Source: an uncultured Agitococcus sp.
Lineage (GTDB): Bacteria; Pseudomonadota; Gammaproteobacteria; Pseudomonadales; Moraxellaceae
Assembly (NCBI RefSeq): GCF_937920075.1
Contig: NZ_CALETI010000172.1
Span: forward strand, 1 to 60,478
Length of the DNA stretch: 60,478 nucleotides
Direction: 5' to 3'
Shown: piece by piece, positions 31,771-39,808 of the stretch
How the letters are laid out: every line of letters starts with the position of its first letter
Numbering within the stretch: the first letter of the stretch is position 1
Program-made: the position numbers and the translations under genes
The notes under the pieces: generated by a model
The model's input: the letters and a program-made list of their open reading frames with translations, nothing else
Told to the model about the DNA's origin: nothing
Database searches by the model: none

Positions 31771-33032
31771 GGGGATTCTCTTAATAGCTGAGCAGTATTG
31801 ATAGCAGTTAACAATTGATGAGCCACAGCCCGAATCACAGGCACAGTCACAGAGTTACCAAATTGTTTATAAGCTTGAACATCTGAAACAGCATCAACAA
31901 TATAGTTTTCGGGAAAACCTTGTAATCGAGCACATTCACGAGGTGTTAATTTGCGTGGACGTTTATTAAGCTCAGTTTGATCAATTAGAATTTCACTACC
32001 ATCTTTATAATAGCGTGCGCTTAATGTATTGGTATGTGTGCTATTTGCATTAAATAAAGAATAGCCAAAACCATTACCTTTATTCAAATGCTCAGATTTA
32101 CGACGAACATGACCTGCCCAGAGTTTTTCAGAAATTGTATATTTTTCATCAATATACTGAGAGTCTTCAAGAATGTCGCCAACACGTGTTGGCACACAAG
32201 GGGGGGTTGGCCAATTAAATACCTTGGTAAAATCTATAGATTCGCCAAAATAATCACGATTAAAACCCACAATAAAAATACGTTCTCGATTTTGCGGAAT
32301 ACCAAAATCTGCGGCACGTAATACTTTATAAAAAACTTGATAATTTAAACGATGACTTAATGCGGCACGTGCATCATCAGACATTGGAATATCTAAAGGT
32401 AGCTCTTGAACATTGCGTCCTTCGAGAATATCTAAAATGGTGGCTAAAGTACGGCCTTTTTCATGGCCTTGTAATTGTTTAACATTTTCGAGCATAAAGG
32501 CTTTTGGGCGTTTTTGAGCAAGAATACGTTGAATTTCAAAGAACATTGTACCCCGAGTGTCACTAAAGCCGCGTTTTAAGCCTGCTTGCGAAAAAGCTTG
32601 GCAAGGGAAGCCCCCTAGCAAAATATCATGGTCAGGAATATCTGTGGCAGCAATTTGGGTAATGTCGCCAGCAGGCAGCTCGCCAAAATTAGCAGCATAG
32701 GTTTTCTGAGCAAATTTGTCCCATTCAGACGAGAAAACACATAAGCCACCTTGTTGTTGATATGGCAAACGAATACCGCCAATTCCTGCGAATAAGTCAA
32801 TAAAACGAAAAGCAGGTGGATGCTTATGTGATTGTTTAAAGGGGACGTGTGTTTTTAGATCACAGATGAGCTGCCATTTACTTGTTGAGGGGTGATGTTC
32901 GCCACGTTCCCAACCGCTCACGGTTCGTTCACCATTATCTTTTAAGCCAAGAAGATGAGCAAACTCTAATTGTGTCATGCCTAATTCTTCTCTTTTATCT
33001 CTGATATTTTTAGCAAAATCTTGAGTTAACAC
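31767..33032 (-). CDS. HTH-fused C5-cytosine DNA methyltransferase (Type II)
   Basis: The 421-residue protein modifies cytosine at C5 in a specific DNA site. Residues about 5-60 form a Xre-like helix-turn-helix (G-M-T-Q-L-E-F-A-H-L-L-G-L ... V-S-G-W-E-R-G-E). The methyltransferase has motif I F-I-D-L-F-A-G-I-G-G, motif IV with catalytic Cys144 in G-G-F-P-C-Q-A-F-S, motif VI E-N-V-K, motif VIII Q-N-R-E-R-I-F-I-V-G and motif X Q-F-G-N-S-V-T-V-P-V. HTH-fused enzymes such as M.SsoII and M.EcoRII repress their own genes. It starts at GTG 33032 after AGGTAATT. A nuclease gene is divergent. Confidence 0.95.
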   Translation of the reverse strand: MLTQDFAKNIRDKREELGMTQLEFAHLLGLKDNGERTVSGWERGEHHPSTSKWQLICDLKTHVPFKQSHKHPPAFRFIDLFAGIGGIRLPYQQQGGLCVFSSEWDKFAQKTYAANFGELPAGDITQIAATDIPDHDILLGGFPCQAFSQAGLKRGFSDTRGTMFFEIQRILAQKRPKAFMLENVKQLQGHEKGRTLATILDILEGRNVQELPLDIPMSDDARAALSHRLNYQVFYKVLRAADFGIPQNRERIFIVGFNRDYFGESIDFTKVFNWPTPPCVPTRVGDILEDSQYIDEKYTISEKLWAGHVRRKSEHLNKGNGFGYSLFNANSTHTNTLSARYYKDGSEILIDQTELNKRPRKLTPRECARLQGFPENYIVDAVSDVQAYKQFGNSVTVPVIRAVAHQLLTAINTAQLLRESP

Positions 33033-33043
33033 AATTACCTAAC

Positions 33044-33098
33044 CTTTAAGTTATCTAGCTTTTTACCCTGATATTTTCGGCTTTTTAGATAGTTAAAG
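33044..33098. promoter_or_regulatory. Candidate control region of the restriction-modification locus
   Basis: CTTTAAGTTATCTAG (33044-33058) and TTAGATAGTTAAAG (33085-33098) form an inverted pair with one extra base in the left arm. It lies in the 133-bp gap between the divergent methyltransferase and nuclease genes, where an HTH-fused methyltransferase would bind. A shorter CAAT-N6-ATTG dyad is at 33100-33113. Confidence 0.5.
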
Positions 33099-33165
33099 TC
33101 AATCATAAAATTGTTGCGATTATTAAAATATTATTCTTTTCAATGAGTTAAATAATTTAATATTA

Positions 33166-33972
33166 ATGACCCAATGGATTTTTATGAGAAAAATAGATAT
33201 GAACCATCAGATGACTGTAGAAGAAATAAAGGCAGAAATTTTAAGACGTTTTAATGATAAAGTGAGACATAAAAAACCTGATATTGCCAAGGAGGTAAAT
33301 GCTCGACATGACGGCAAACAAGGTCATTGGTTAGAGCAACAAATGGGGCTTAAAGCCAATCGCAGTAATGATCCTGATATGTATGGTTTCGAAATGAAAA
33401 ACCATACTCGTGGTAAAACGACCTTTGGTGATTGGTCAGCAGATTATTATATTTTTAAAGATGCAAATTATGGTATTTCTCGTGATTCATTTTTACAAAT
33501 TTTTGGTAAACCAAACCAAGATAAAAAAGGGCGTTGTTCTTGGTCTGGTGAGCCTGCACCTAAAATTCAGGGGTTTAATAGTTTCGGTCAGCGTTTAGTG
33601 ATTGATAATGAAAATAATATTTTAGCGGTATATTGCTTTAGTCAAGATCAACGACCTCACAAAAGACAAGTTGTTCCACCTAATTTGCAAAAAGAAAATT
33701 TGATTTTAGCTCAATGGCATTATCAATCCATTAAAACAAAGTTAGAAAATAAATTTAATCAATTAGGATGGTTTAAATGTACTCAAAATGCAGAGGGTAT
33801 TTATGATGGATTGGTCTTTGGTCGGCCTATCAATTTTGACAATTGGTTAGCATGTGTGCAAACAGGTGAAGTATTTTTTGATAGTGGCATGTATCAAGGC
33901 AATAGTCGGAATTATTCACAATGGCGGGCAAATAATACGTTTTGGGATAGTTTAATTGTTAGCCGTCATTAA
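33166..33972 (+). CDS. Type II restriction endonuclease, MvaI/BcnI-like
   Basis: The protein is up to 268 residues. The segment G-H-W-L-E-Q-Q-M-G-L-K-A-N-R followed by D-P-D-M-Y-G-F-E-M-K-N-H lines up by spacing with MvaI (P-D-x4-E-I-K) and BcnI (Q-I-L-E-R-Q-F-G ... F-E-L-K), giving likely catalytic Asp71, Glu76 and Lys78 of a PD-(D/E)XK-type site. These relatives cut within CCWGG or CCSGG. The gene is AT-rich compared with its neighbours. In-frame ATGs at 33166, 33184, 33199 and 33211 are all possible starts; none has a clear ribosome binding site, so the N-terminus is uncertain. Confidence 0.75.
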   Translation: MTQWIFMRKIDMNHQMTVEEIKAEILRRFNDKVRHKKPDIAKEVNARHDGKQGHWLEQQMGLKANRSNDPDMYGFEMKNHTRGKTTFGDWSADYYIFKDANYGISRDSFLQIFGKPNQDKKGRCSWSGEPAPKIQGFNSFGQRLVIDNENNILAVYCFSQDQRPHKRQVVPPNLQKENLILAQWHYQSIKTKLENKFNQLGWFKCTQNAEGIYDGLVFGRPINFDNWLACVQTGEVFFDSGMYQGNSRNYSQWRANNTFWDSLIVSRH

Positions 33973-34000
33973 TTAATCTAAAGCCTCGATGTGAGCATTC

Positions 34001-34044
34001 TCCTTCAAGTTATACGTTGAGTCTAACTTGAAGGAAGTCTTTTG
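34001..34044. terminator. Hairpin between the nuclease and the sigma-54 activator genes
   Basis: TCCTTCAAGTT (34001-34011) and AACTTGAAGGA (34025-34035) form a perfect 11-bp stem, followed by AGTCTTTTG on the plus strand. It separates two convergent genes. Confidence 0.7.
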
Positions 34045-34049
34045 TGATA

Positions 34050-35588
34050 TTAGCAGCTTTTTAACCTTTCCAAAAATGCCATATCCATACGGCTTTTAAC
34101 AGTACGCCAATTGGTATTTAAACGTTGAGCAGCGGCTTCATAATTCTGCGTTTGTGCATACACCAAGGCATAATAACGACCAATCACCGCATCATGGTCT
34201 AAGTTACCAGCCATTATCTCATTGGCAAATTGCTGTTTACAATCTTTGATATTGCCACCACGAGCAGGATAATACGCACCATGAATCAAAATACTACGCA
34301 CACATTGCTCTAACTCACGCATATTCCCTGCCCACGTATAGTTGGGTAAGTGTTGTCTAATCCAGTCATGTGCTTCTTTGGCCACTTCATTGGCAATATC
34401 GGTATTGACAATTTTAGCGGTGACTAAGGTAATTAAATGATGTAATTCATCAGTATTATCAGCCAGTTGTGTGGCTAAAGAGGGTGTACGAATAATATCC
34501 GAACACAAACGATAATATAAATCGGCTCTAAAATGGCCTTGTTCAATCGCTGCGCCTAAATCGCGATGCGTTGCCGAAATAATCTTGCCATAAAACTCAC
34601 GACTTTGATTATCACCGACCCGTTGAAAACGGCGGTTTTGTAACACTCTTAACAATTTTACTTGGACTTCGGCAGGTAACTCACCAATTTCATCCAAAAA
34701 CACACTTTGACTATGTTGAGCCGTTTCTAAATAACCTGCTCGGTCACTGGTTGCACCGGTAAATGAGCCTTTTTTGTGGCCAAACAACTCACTTTCTAAC
34801 AGTGTTAACGGTAAAGCGGCTAAATGCACCGCTTGAAAATCTTGCCAATAATCCCCCTCAAAACGTTGGCTCTTGCCATCAAAGGGAATATAACGTGCCA
34901 AACCAATCGCCGAGGCAACCAATTCTTTGCCTGTACCCGATTCACCCAAAATGAGCGTCGATACTTCGTGCATACGGCTATACAACGAACGATGATAACG
35001 GCGAATATCATAACCAAAAATTGATTGCCAAACTGACATGCGTAAGGCTGCGGCAGCCCGAGATGTGCCTAAAATTGCTCTAAAAATAAAATGAAAGGCT
35101 CGGCGAATTTGAAAAAACAACGCGAACATATGGTCTAGTTGATATTGTGGCAATGCTGCCAATGGTGTATCGGCAAAAATCGACTGCCAATCGACAACAA
35201 ACCGTTTATAAAACGGCATAATCACTTTGCTTAAATGCTCAGAAGTTACCGCCTGAATAAATGCACTCTCATAACGATAATACAAAGCATATAAGGCCAA
35301 CTCACCATAGATTTGCCATTCTTCATCCGTGGGCTGATAACGTTGTTTTAGACGATGTTGGCCAATGGCTAATAATTCTTCAGCCGCTTGCGCCAGTTTG
35401 GCCAAGTTTGGGCTAAAACCTTGATGTGTTGGAGTAATTACCCACACATGAAACGCAGGTGTGTAGTCTGTTCCTAAAATTTGTTTTTCTAAAGCAATCC
35501 GTTCTTCACCAAAAGGGTTAGTAAAACCTAAATTGCCTAAAGCTTTGGCTTTATGTAGTTGAGCAGGGCTAAAGAGTGTATTTGTCAT
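34050..35588 (-). CDS. Sigma-54-dependent activator with unrecognised N-terminal domain
   Basis: The 512-residue protein has a central AAA+ domain with Walker A G-E-S-G-T-G-K-E (about 215-222), the sigma-54 contact loop G-S-F-T-G-A-T (about 274-280, a variant of GAFTGA), and Walker B S-V-F-L-D-E-I-G-E (about 295-303). The C-terminus (N-Y-E-A-A-A-Q-R-L-N-T-N-W-R-T-V-K-S-R-M) is a Fis-like helix-turn-helix. Residues 1-200 lack a receiver, PAS or GAF pattern I can see and are helical with many aromatic residues. It is divergent from a gene with a -24/-12 promoter, which it probably activates. Confidence 0.93.
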   Translation of the reverse strand: MTNTLFSPAQLHKAKALGNLGFTNPFGEERIALEKQILGTDYTPAFHVWVITPTHQGFSPNLAKLAQAAEELLAIGQHRLKQRYQPTDEEWQIYGELALYALYYRYESAFIQAVTSEHLSKVIMPFYKRFVVDWQSIFADTPLAALPQYQLDHMFALFFQIRRAFHFIFRAILGTSRAAAALRMSVWQSIFGYDIRRYHRSLYSRMHEVSTLILGESGTGKELVASAIGLARYIPFDGKSQRFEGDYWQDFQAVHLAALPLTLLESELFGHKKGSFTGATSDRAGYLETAQHSQSVFLDEIGELPAEVQVKLLRVLQNRRFQRVGDNQSREFYGKIISATHRDLGAAIEQGHFRADLYYRLCSDIIRTPSLATQLADNTDELHHLITLVTAKIVNTDIANEVAKEAHDWIRQHLPNYTWAGNMRELEQCVRSILIHGAYYPARGGNIKDCKQQFANEIMAGNLDHDAVIGRYYALVYAQTQNYEAAAQRLNTNWRTVKSRMDMAFLERLKSC

Positions 35589-35607
35589 CTAAAAAAAACT
35601 CAATTTG

Positions 35608-35658
35608 ACTTCGACTACGCTCAGTCCACACAAGTGTACTCTGAGCGTAGTCGAAGAG
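35608..35658. repeat. TTCGACT-family repeat (family A)
   Basis: GACTTCGACTACGCTCAG ... CTGAGCGTAGTCGAAGAGC, a nearly perfect 51-bp inverted repeat just upstream of the sigma-54 activator start codon. Confidence 0.8.
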
Positions 35659-35667
35659 CTTATCCTA

Positions 35668-35699
35668 CAAAATATGTTTATTGTTCTTGCAAAATATGT
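35668..35699. promoter_or_regulatory. Two CAAAATATGT sites upstream of the VIT/VWA gene
   Basis: CAAAATATGT occurs at 35668-35677 and 35690-35699, spaced 22 bp. The second copy is extended to GCAAAATATGTATAT, and an almost identical sequence is at 37833-37847 before the next gene. It is 96 bp upstream of the -24 element, a typical distance for an activator site. Confidence 0.5.
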
Positions 35700-35785
35700 A
35701 TATCAGTTTTAATGGCTTTGGCAAATGAAAAGTTGTGATAAATGTATCTAAATGATTTTTATAAATAAAATTATAAAAAAGGGGT

Positions 35786-35801
35786 TGGCATAGATTTGGC
35801 T
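35786..35801 (+). promoter_or_regulatory. Sigma-54 (-24/-12) promoter of the VIT/VWA gene
   Basis: TGGCAT-N5-TGGCT matches the -24/-12 consensus (TGGCAC-N5-TTGCW), with the required GG and GC spaced 10 nt apart. Transcription would start near 35812, leaving a short leader with AAGGAG before ATG 35836. Confidence 0.7.
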
Positions 35802-35835
35802 TTATGAATAACAACTTTATAAGGAGCAAATAACA

Positions 35836-37827
35836 ATGCGAGCTTTATTGCAAAAAACAATTTTAGGTGTTGCCATTAGTACCAGTGTCAGTGTTAGTCA
35901 AAGCACATGGGCAGCAGGTATGTTGCAAGTGGCAGGTGATAAAAACCAAGCGATTCGAATTATTGACCACGATGTGGCAGTGACCATTAATAATGGTTTT
36001 GCCAAAGTCGAAGTGACCCAACGTTTTGCAAACCCTAATAGTGATACGGTTGAAGCGGTTTATAACTTTCCTTTGCCTAAAAGTGCTAGCTTGTCAGAGA
36101 TGTCCATTCTGTCAGGTGAAACACGTTTAAACGGCGAGGTTTTACCCAAAAAGCAAGCCGAAACCATTTATGAAGAGCAAAAAAGCCAAGGCAAAGAAGC
36201 AGGCTTAGCCAAGCAAAACAGCTACAAAAGTTTAGATTTTAAAGTTTATCCCTTAATGCCAAAACAAGATATCACTGTACGTTTTGTCTATTATCAACCA
36301 GTTGTTTTAGATACAGGTGTGGGACGTTTTGTTTATCCATTGTCTGAAGGCGGCACAGACGAAGCAGGCCAACAATTTTGGGCTAAAAATGAACAAGTAG
36401 ATAATTCTTTCTCGATAGATATTAATGTCAAAAGTGCATGGCCGATTGACAGTGTGCGTGCGCCAAACCTTGAGAAAATAGCAAAGATCAGTCATAAAAA
36501 TGCCTATCAATGGCAACTTAAAGCCGAACAAATGGGCAAAAGTCTGAATCAAGATGTGGTGTTTTATTACCGTTTGGCCGACAACCTTGCAGGACGTGTT
36601 GAGGTGATTCCCTATAAAGCGGCTAAAGATAAAGAAGGCACTTTTATGTTGGTGGTCACACCGGGGGTGGATTTAAAACCCTTAAATGCAGGTGCAGATT
36701 ACACCTTTGTTTTGGACGTGTCAGGCAGTATGGACACCAAACTGGCGACTTTAATTAAAGGTATTGAACAAACCCTGGGCAAAATGACGGGTAATGATCG
36801 TTTTAGAGTGGTTGCTTTTAATGATACCGCACAACAAGTGATTCCGATGACTTTGGCCACACCAGACAATGTGCAACAAGCGATTGAGCAATTAAAAAAC
36901 TTACGCAGTAATGGCGGCACTAATTTATATGCGGCTGTGCGCGAAGGTTTAAACCAACTTGATGCAGACCGTGTTAATAACATGATTTTGGTGACTGATG
37001 GCGTGACCAATCAGGGCTTGCTTGAACCCAAAGCTTTTGCTGATTTGGTGAAACAATATGACTTGCGTATTTTTGCCTTTGTCATGGGTAACAATGCTAA
37101 TTGGCCATTAGTCCGCTTAATTGCGGATGCTTCAGGTGGTTTTTATGCAGGTGTGTCTAATGATGATGACATCGTTGGTCAAGTGTTATTAGCCAAAAGT
37201 AAAGTGACCAGTGAGGCTTTGCATCATGTCGATTTAACAATGGATGGCGTAGCCACTTATGACATGGTGGGTAATTTAGGTAAAAAAATCTATCGTGGCC
37301 AGCAAGTTGTCATGTTTGGTCATTATCAACAAGCAGGCAAAGTAAAGTTAGATTTAGCAGCCAGTTTAAGTGGTCAAGACAAAACCTATAGCACCGAATT
37401 TAATCTGCCCGAAGTCGCAACGGCCAACCCTGAACTAGAGAGGTTGTGGGCATTAGCCAAAGTGGAAGATGTACAAAAACTGTCGATGTTGGGTGTTATT
37501 CCCGAAGAAAAAGCCCAAAAAGCGGTGCAAGATTTGGGGGTGAAATATCAAATTGTCACCGAAGAAACGAGCATGGTGGTGCTTAAAGATGATGCTTTTG
37601 CCAGTCGTGGAATTACTCGTCAAAATCAACAACGTATTGCAGTTGAACAACAAGCACAAAGTGTAGCCGCCCAACAAGCACCGCAAAATTATCGTGTTGA
37701 TAACAGTCAACCAACGTTTAATCGACCTGCACATAGTTTAAGCCGTGGTGGTGGTGGGGCAGCCAATCCATTGATGTTGTTAGTATTAGGTTTGTTGGCG
37801 ATGTTTTCGTTCAAACGTCGTCGTTAA
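35836..37827 (+). CDS. VIT/VWA-domain protein with GlyGly-CTERM-like tail
   Basis: The 663-residue exported protein has a signal peptide (to about W-A-A), a VIT domain (about 40-170: V-E-A-V-Y-N-F-P-L-P-x-x-A-x-L-S-E-M and the K-x-x-A-E-x-I-Y-E-E motif), and a VWA domain with a complete MIDAS start D-V-S-G-S-M (Asp294) plus T-D-G-V-T. The C-terminus has a G-G-G-G spacer, a hydrophobic helix and K-R-R-R, like GlyGly-CTERM sorting signals processed by rhombosortase. Related VIT/VWA proteins include marine sortase targets and inter-alpha-trypsin-like proteins. AAGGAG precedes ATG, and a sigma-54 promoter lies upstream. Confidence 0.9.
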   Translation: MRALLQKTILGVAISTSVSVSQSTWAAGMLQVAGDKNQAIRIIDHDVAVTINNGFAKVEVTQRFANPNSDTVEAVYNFPLPKSASLSEMSILSGETRLNGEVLPKKQAETIYEEQKSQGKEAGLAKQNSYKSLDFKVYPLMPKQDITVRFVYYQPVVLDTGVGRFVYPLSEGGTDEAGQQFWAKNEQVDNSFSIDINVKSAWPIDSVRAPNLEKIAKISHKNAYQWQLKAEQMGKSLNQDVVFYYRLADNLAGRVEVIPYKAAKDKEGTFMLVVTPGVDLKPLNAGADYTFVLDVSGSMDTKLATLIKGIEQTLGKMTGNDRFRVVAFNDTAQQVIPMTLATPDNVQQAIEQLKNLRSNGGTNLYAAVREGLNQLDADRVNNMILVTDGVTNQGLLEPKAFADLVKQYDLRIFAFVMGNNANWPLVRLIADASGGFYAGVSNDDDIVGQVLLAKSKVTSEALHHVDLTMDGVATYDMVGNLGKKIYRGQQVVMFGHYQQAGKVKLDLAASLSGQDKTYSTEFNLPEVATANPELERLWALAKVEDVQKLSMLGVIPEEKAQKAVQDLGVKYQIVTEETSMVVLKDDAFASRGITRQNQQRIAVEQQAQSVAAQQAPQNYRVDNSQPTFNRPAHSLSRGGGGAANPLMLLVLGLLAMFSFKRRR

Positions 37828-37832
37828 AAACA

Positions 37833-37847
37833 GCAAAATATGTATGT
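37833..37847. promoter_or_regulatory. CAAAATATGT site upstream of the YiaA-like gene
   Basis: GCAAAATATGTATGT differs in one base from the copy at 35689-35703. Its core (37834-37843) lies 86 bp upstream of the -24 element, ten bases (one helical turn) less than at the other promoter. Confidence 0.5.
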
Positions 37848-37892
37848 AAGATAAACATTATTTGTATGTTTTGTTTGGTGTTTATCTTGCAT
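37844..37892. promoter_or_regulatory. Inverted repeat between the two sigma-54-controlled genes
   Basis: ATGTAAGATAAACA (37844-37857) and TGTTTATCTTGCAT (37879-37892) are complementary at 13 of 14 positions with a 21-nt spacer. It may be an activator-binding dyad for the downstream promoter or a weak terminator for the upstream gene; no T-run follows. Confidence 0.5.
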
Positions 37893-37919
37893 ATTATTGA
37901 ATTAAATATAAAAAATAGT

Positions 37920-37935
37920 TGGCATATATTTGGCT
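37920..37935 (+). promoter_or_regulatory. Sigma-54 (-24/-12) promoter of the YiaA-like gene
   Basis: TGGCAT-N5-TGGCT, nearly identical to the element at 35786-35801. Transcription would start near 37946, before ATG 37972. Confidence 0.7.
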
Positions 37936-37971
37936 ATATCTAAGATAACAATAATCAACGAGGTGTTTATC

Positions 37972-38256
37972 ATGTACAACGATCAAGGTATTCAACAGGA
38001 TTCAGGTTCTTGGGTATTTTTTGTTAAAGCCTGTTTTGTCTGTGCGATTGGGGCTTTAGGTGGTGGTATTTTTATGATGCCTGCCGATATGTGGATTAAA
38101 GGTTATTTGTTGATGGGGATGTTGTTTACTGTTGGCTCAACATTCACTTTAGCAAAAACCTTGCGTGACCAACACGAAGCGCAAAAACTGATTCATAAAA
38201 TCAGCAATGCAAAAACCGAGAAAATGTTGAAAGAGTTGGAAATGAGTGGTGGATAA
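37972..38256 (+). CDS. YiaA/YiaB-family inner-membrane protein
   Basis: The 94-residue protein matches the two-helix YiaAB domain: G-S-W-V-F-F-V-K-A-C-F-V-C-A-I-G-A-L-G-G-G-I-F and G-Y-L-L-M-G-M-L-F-T-V-G-S-T-F-T-L-A-K-T-L-R-D. Function is unknown. The start at ATG 37972 is supported by GAGGTG; an in-frame start at 37930 lies in the promoter. The C-terminal part is a charged helix. It is controlled by its own sigma-54 promoter, like the gene before it. Confidence 0.88.
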   Translation: MYNDQGIQQDSGSWVFFVKACFVCAIGALGGGIFMMPADMWIKGYLLMGMLFTVGSTFTLAKTLRDQHEAQKLIHKISNAKTEKMLKELEMSGG

Positions 38257-38323
38257 ATAAAAACTATCCCTCAAAATTTGTAGGGGTTAAAATAGCCAAA
38301 ATTTTTGTAGAGAATTTTTAGCT

Positions 38324-39667
38324 ATGACCCCCGAATTATTGTTACCTGCGGGTAGCCTTGACAAAATGCGTACTGCTTATGACTTTGGTGCCGATGCCGT
38401 ATATGCAGGCTTACCCCGTTACTCTTTACGTGCGCGCAACAACGAATTTCGTTTAGAACAATTAGCCCAAGGCATTAATGAAGCCCATCAACGTGGCAAA
38501 CAGTTTTATGTTACCGCCAATATTTTGCCGCATAACGACAAAGTACGCAGTTTTGTGCGCCAATTGCAACCTGTCGTTGATATGAAGCCTGATGCCTTTA
38601 TTATGGCTGACCCAGGTTTGATTATGTTGGCACGCGAAGCATGGCCAGACGTGAATATTCATTTATCTGTACAAGCTAACACCGTTAACTATGCAGCGGT
38701 TAAGTTTTGGCAAAGTGTCGGTGTTAAACGCATTATTTTATCGCGTGAATTATCCTTAGATGAAATTGCCGAAATTCGTCAACAATGCCCAGATATGGAA
38801 TTAGAAGTGTTTGTCCACGGTGCATTATGTATTGCTTATTCGGGACGCTGTTTGTTGTCAGGCTATTTTAATCGTCGTGACCCCAATCAAGGCACTTGCA
38901 CCAATGCTTGTCGTTGGAATTATAAAATGCACGATGCCGAAGAAAATGATTCGGGTGATATTGTTAAATTACAAGGCTTTGATTTTAATAAAGAGTTAGA
39001 AGAAGCGAATAATAACTTTTCAGCTTGTGGTGGCACAGAGCGTCACCCAGAAGCGGATAAAATTTATTTAATTGAAGAAGCGAGCCGTGAAGGCGAATTA
39101 ATGCCGATTATGGAAGATGAACACGGCACTTATATTATGAACTCCAAAGATTTGCGTGCCATTGAATATGTGGACAAATTGGCCAAGATTGGTGTCAACT
39201 CCTTAAAAGTCGAAGGCCGAACCAAGTCCTTGTATTATGTAGCAAGAACCGCACAAAGCTATCGTCGAGCCATTGATGATGCAGTCGCAGGTAAACCGTT
39301 TAATCCTGAGTTGTTATTAGAATTAGAAGGTTTATCAAACCGTGGTTATACCGCAGGTTTCTTGCAGCGTCATGCTTCTCAAGACACACAAAACTATATT
39401 ACAGGTAATTCTGAAGCCAAGCGTAGTCAGTTTGTTGGCCAAGTCTTATCGGTAGAAGAAGGTTGGGGCGTGGTTGAAGTGAAAAATCACTTTGAATTAC
39501 AAGACCGTTTAGAAATTATCCATCCTCAAGGCAATTTGCAAATTACCTTAGAAAAAATGGTAAACACTAAAGGCGAAGCGATACAAGTGGCTGCAGGCAG
39601 TGGCTTAACAGTTAAAATTCCTTTAGATGCCAGTTATCAAGGTGCACTCTTAGCAAGGTTGTTTTAA
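38324..39667 (+). CDS. trhP: tRNA 5-hydroxyuridine synthesis protein TrhP (U32 family, YegQ)
   Basis: The 447-residue protein aligns with E. coli YegQ/TrhP, which together with iron-sulfur cluster assembly supports prephenate-dependent formation of 5-hydroxyuridine at tRNA wobble position 34. Visible signatures are E-L-L-x-P-A-G-S-L-D-K-M, G-A-D-A-V-Y-A-G, the U32 motif E-V-F-V-H-G-A-L-C-x-A-Y-S-G-R-C-L-L-S-G-Y, N-Q-G-T-C-T-N-A-C-R-W, and K-V-E-G-R-T-K-S. Four conserved cysteines are present. The gene is single, downstream of a membrane protein. Confidence 0.92.
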   Translation: MTPELLLPAGSLDKMRTAYDFGADAVYAGLPRYSLRARNNEFRLEQLAQGINEAHQRGKQFYVTANILPHNDKVRSFVRQLQPVVDMKPDAFIMADPGLIMLAREAWPDVNIHLSVQANTVNYAAVKFWQSVGVKRIILSRELSLDEIAEIRQQCPDMELEVFVHGALCIAYSGRCLLSGYFNRRDPNQGTCTNACRWNYKMHDAEENDSGDIVKLQGFDFNKELEEANNNFSACGGTERHPEADKIYLIEEASREGELMPIMEDEHGTYIMNSKDLRAIEYVDKLAKIGVNSLKVEGRTKSLYYVARTAQSYRRAIDDAVAGKPFNPELLLELEGLSNRGYTAGFLQRHASQDTQNYITGNSEAKRSQFVGQVLSVEEGWGVVEVKNHFELQDRLEIIHPQGNLQITLEKMVNTKGEAIQVAAGSGLTVKIPLDASYQGALLARLF

Positions 39668-39689
39668 ACGCATTCTATCGCTAAATTTG

Positions 39690-39731
39690 AGCATTTCGTC
39701 GTTAAACTTTGAGGAGTTTTGATGAAATGCT
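39690..39731. other. Inverted repeat and micro-ORF in the leader of the PilZ-like gene
   Basis: AGCATTTC (39690-39697) and GAAATGCT (39724-39731) are complementary. Between them GAGGAG (39711-39716) precedes ATG 39722, which opens a 12-codon frame (MKCLNYLIKSVI, 39722-39760). It could be a leader peptide or just chance. Confidence 0.3.
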
Positions 39732-39808
39732 TAAACTATCTTATAAAAAGTGTGATATAACACACAAAAATTATAACGATATAGGGCCGTGTTGTAGATA
39801 TTACAGTG

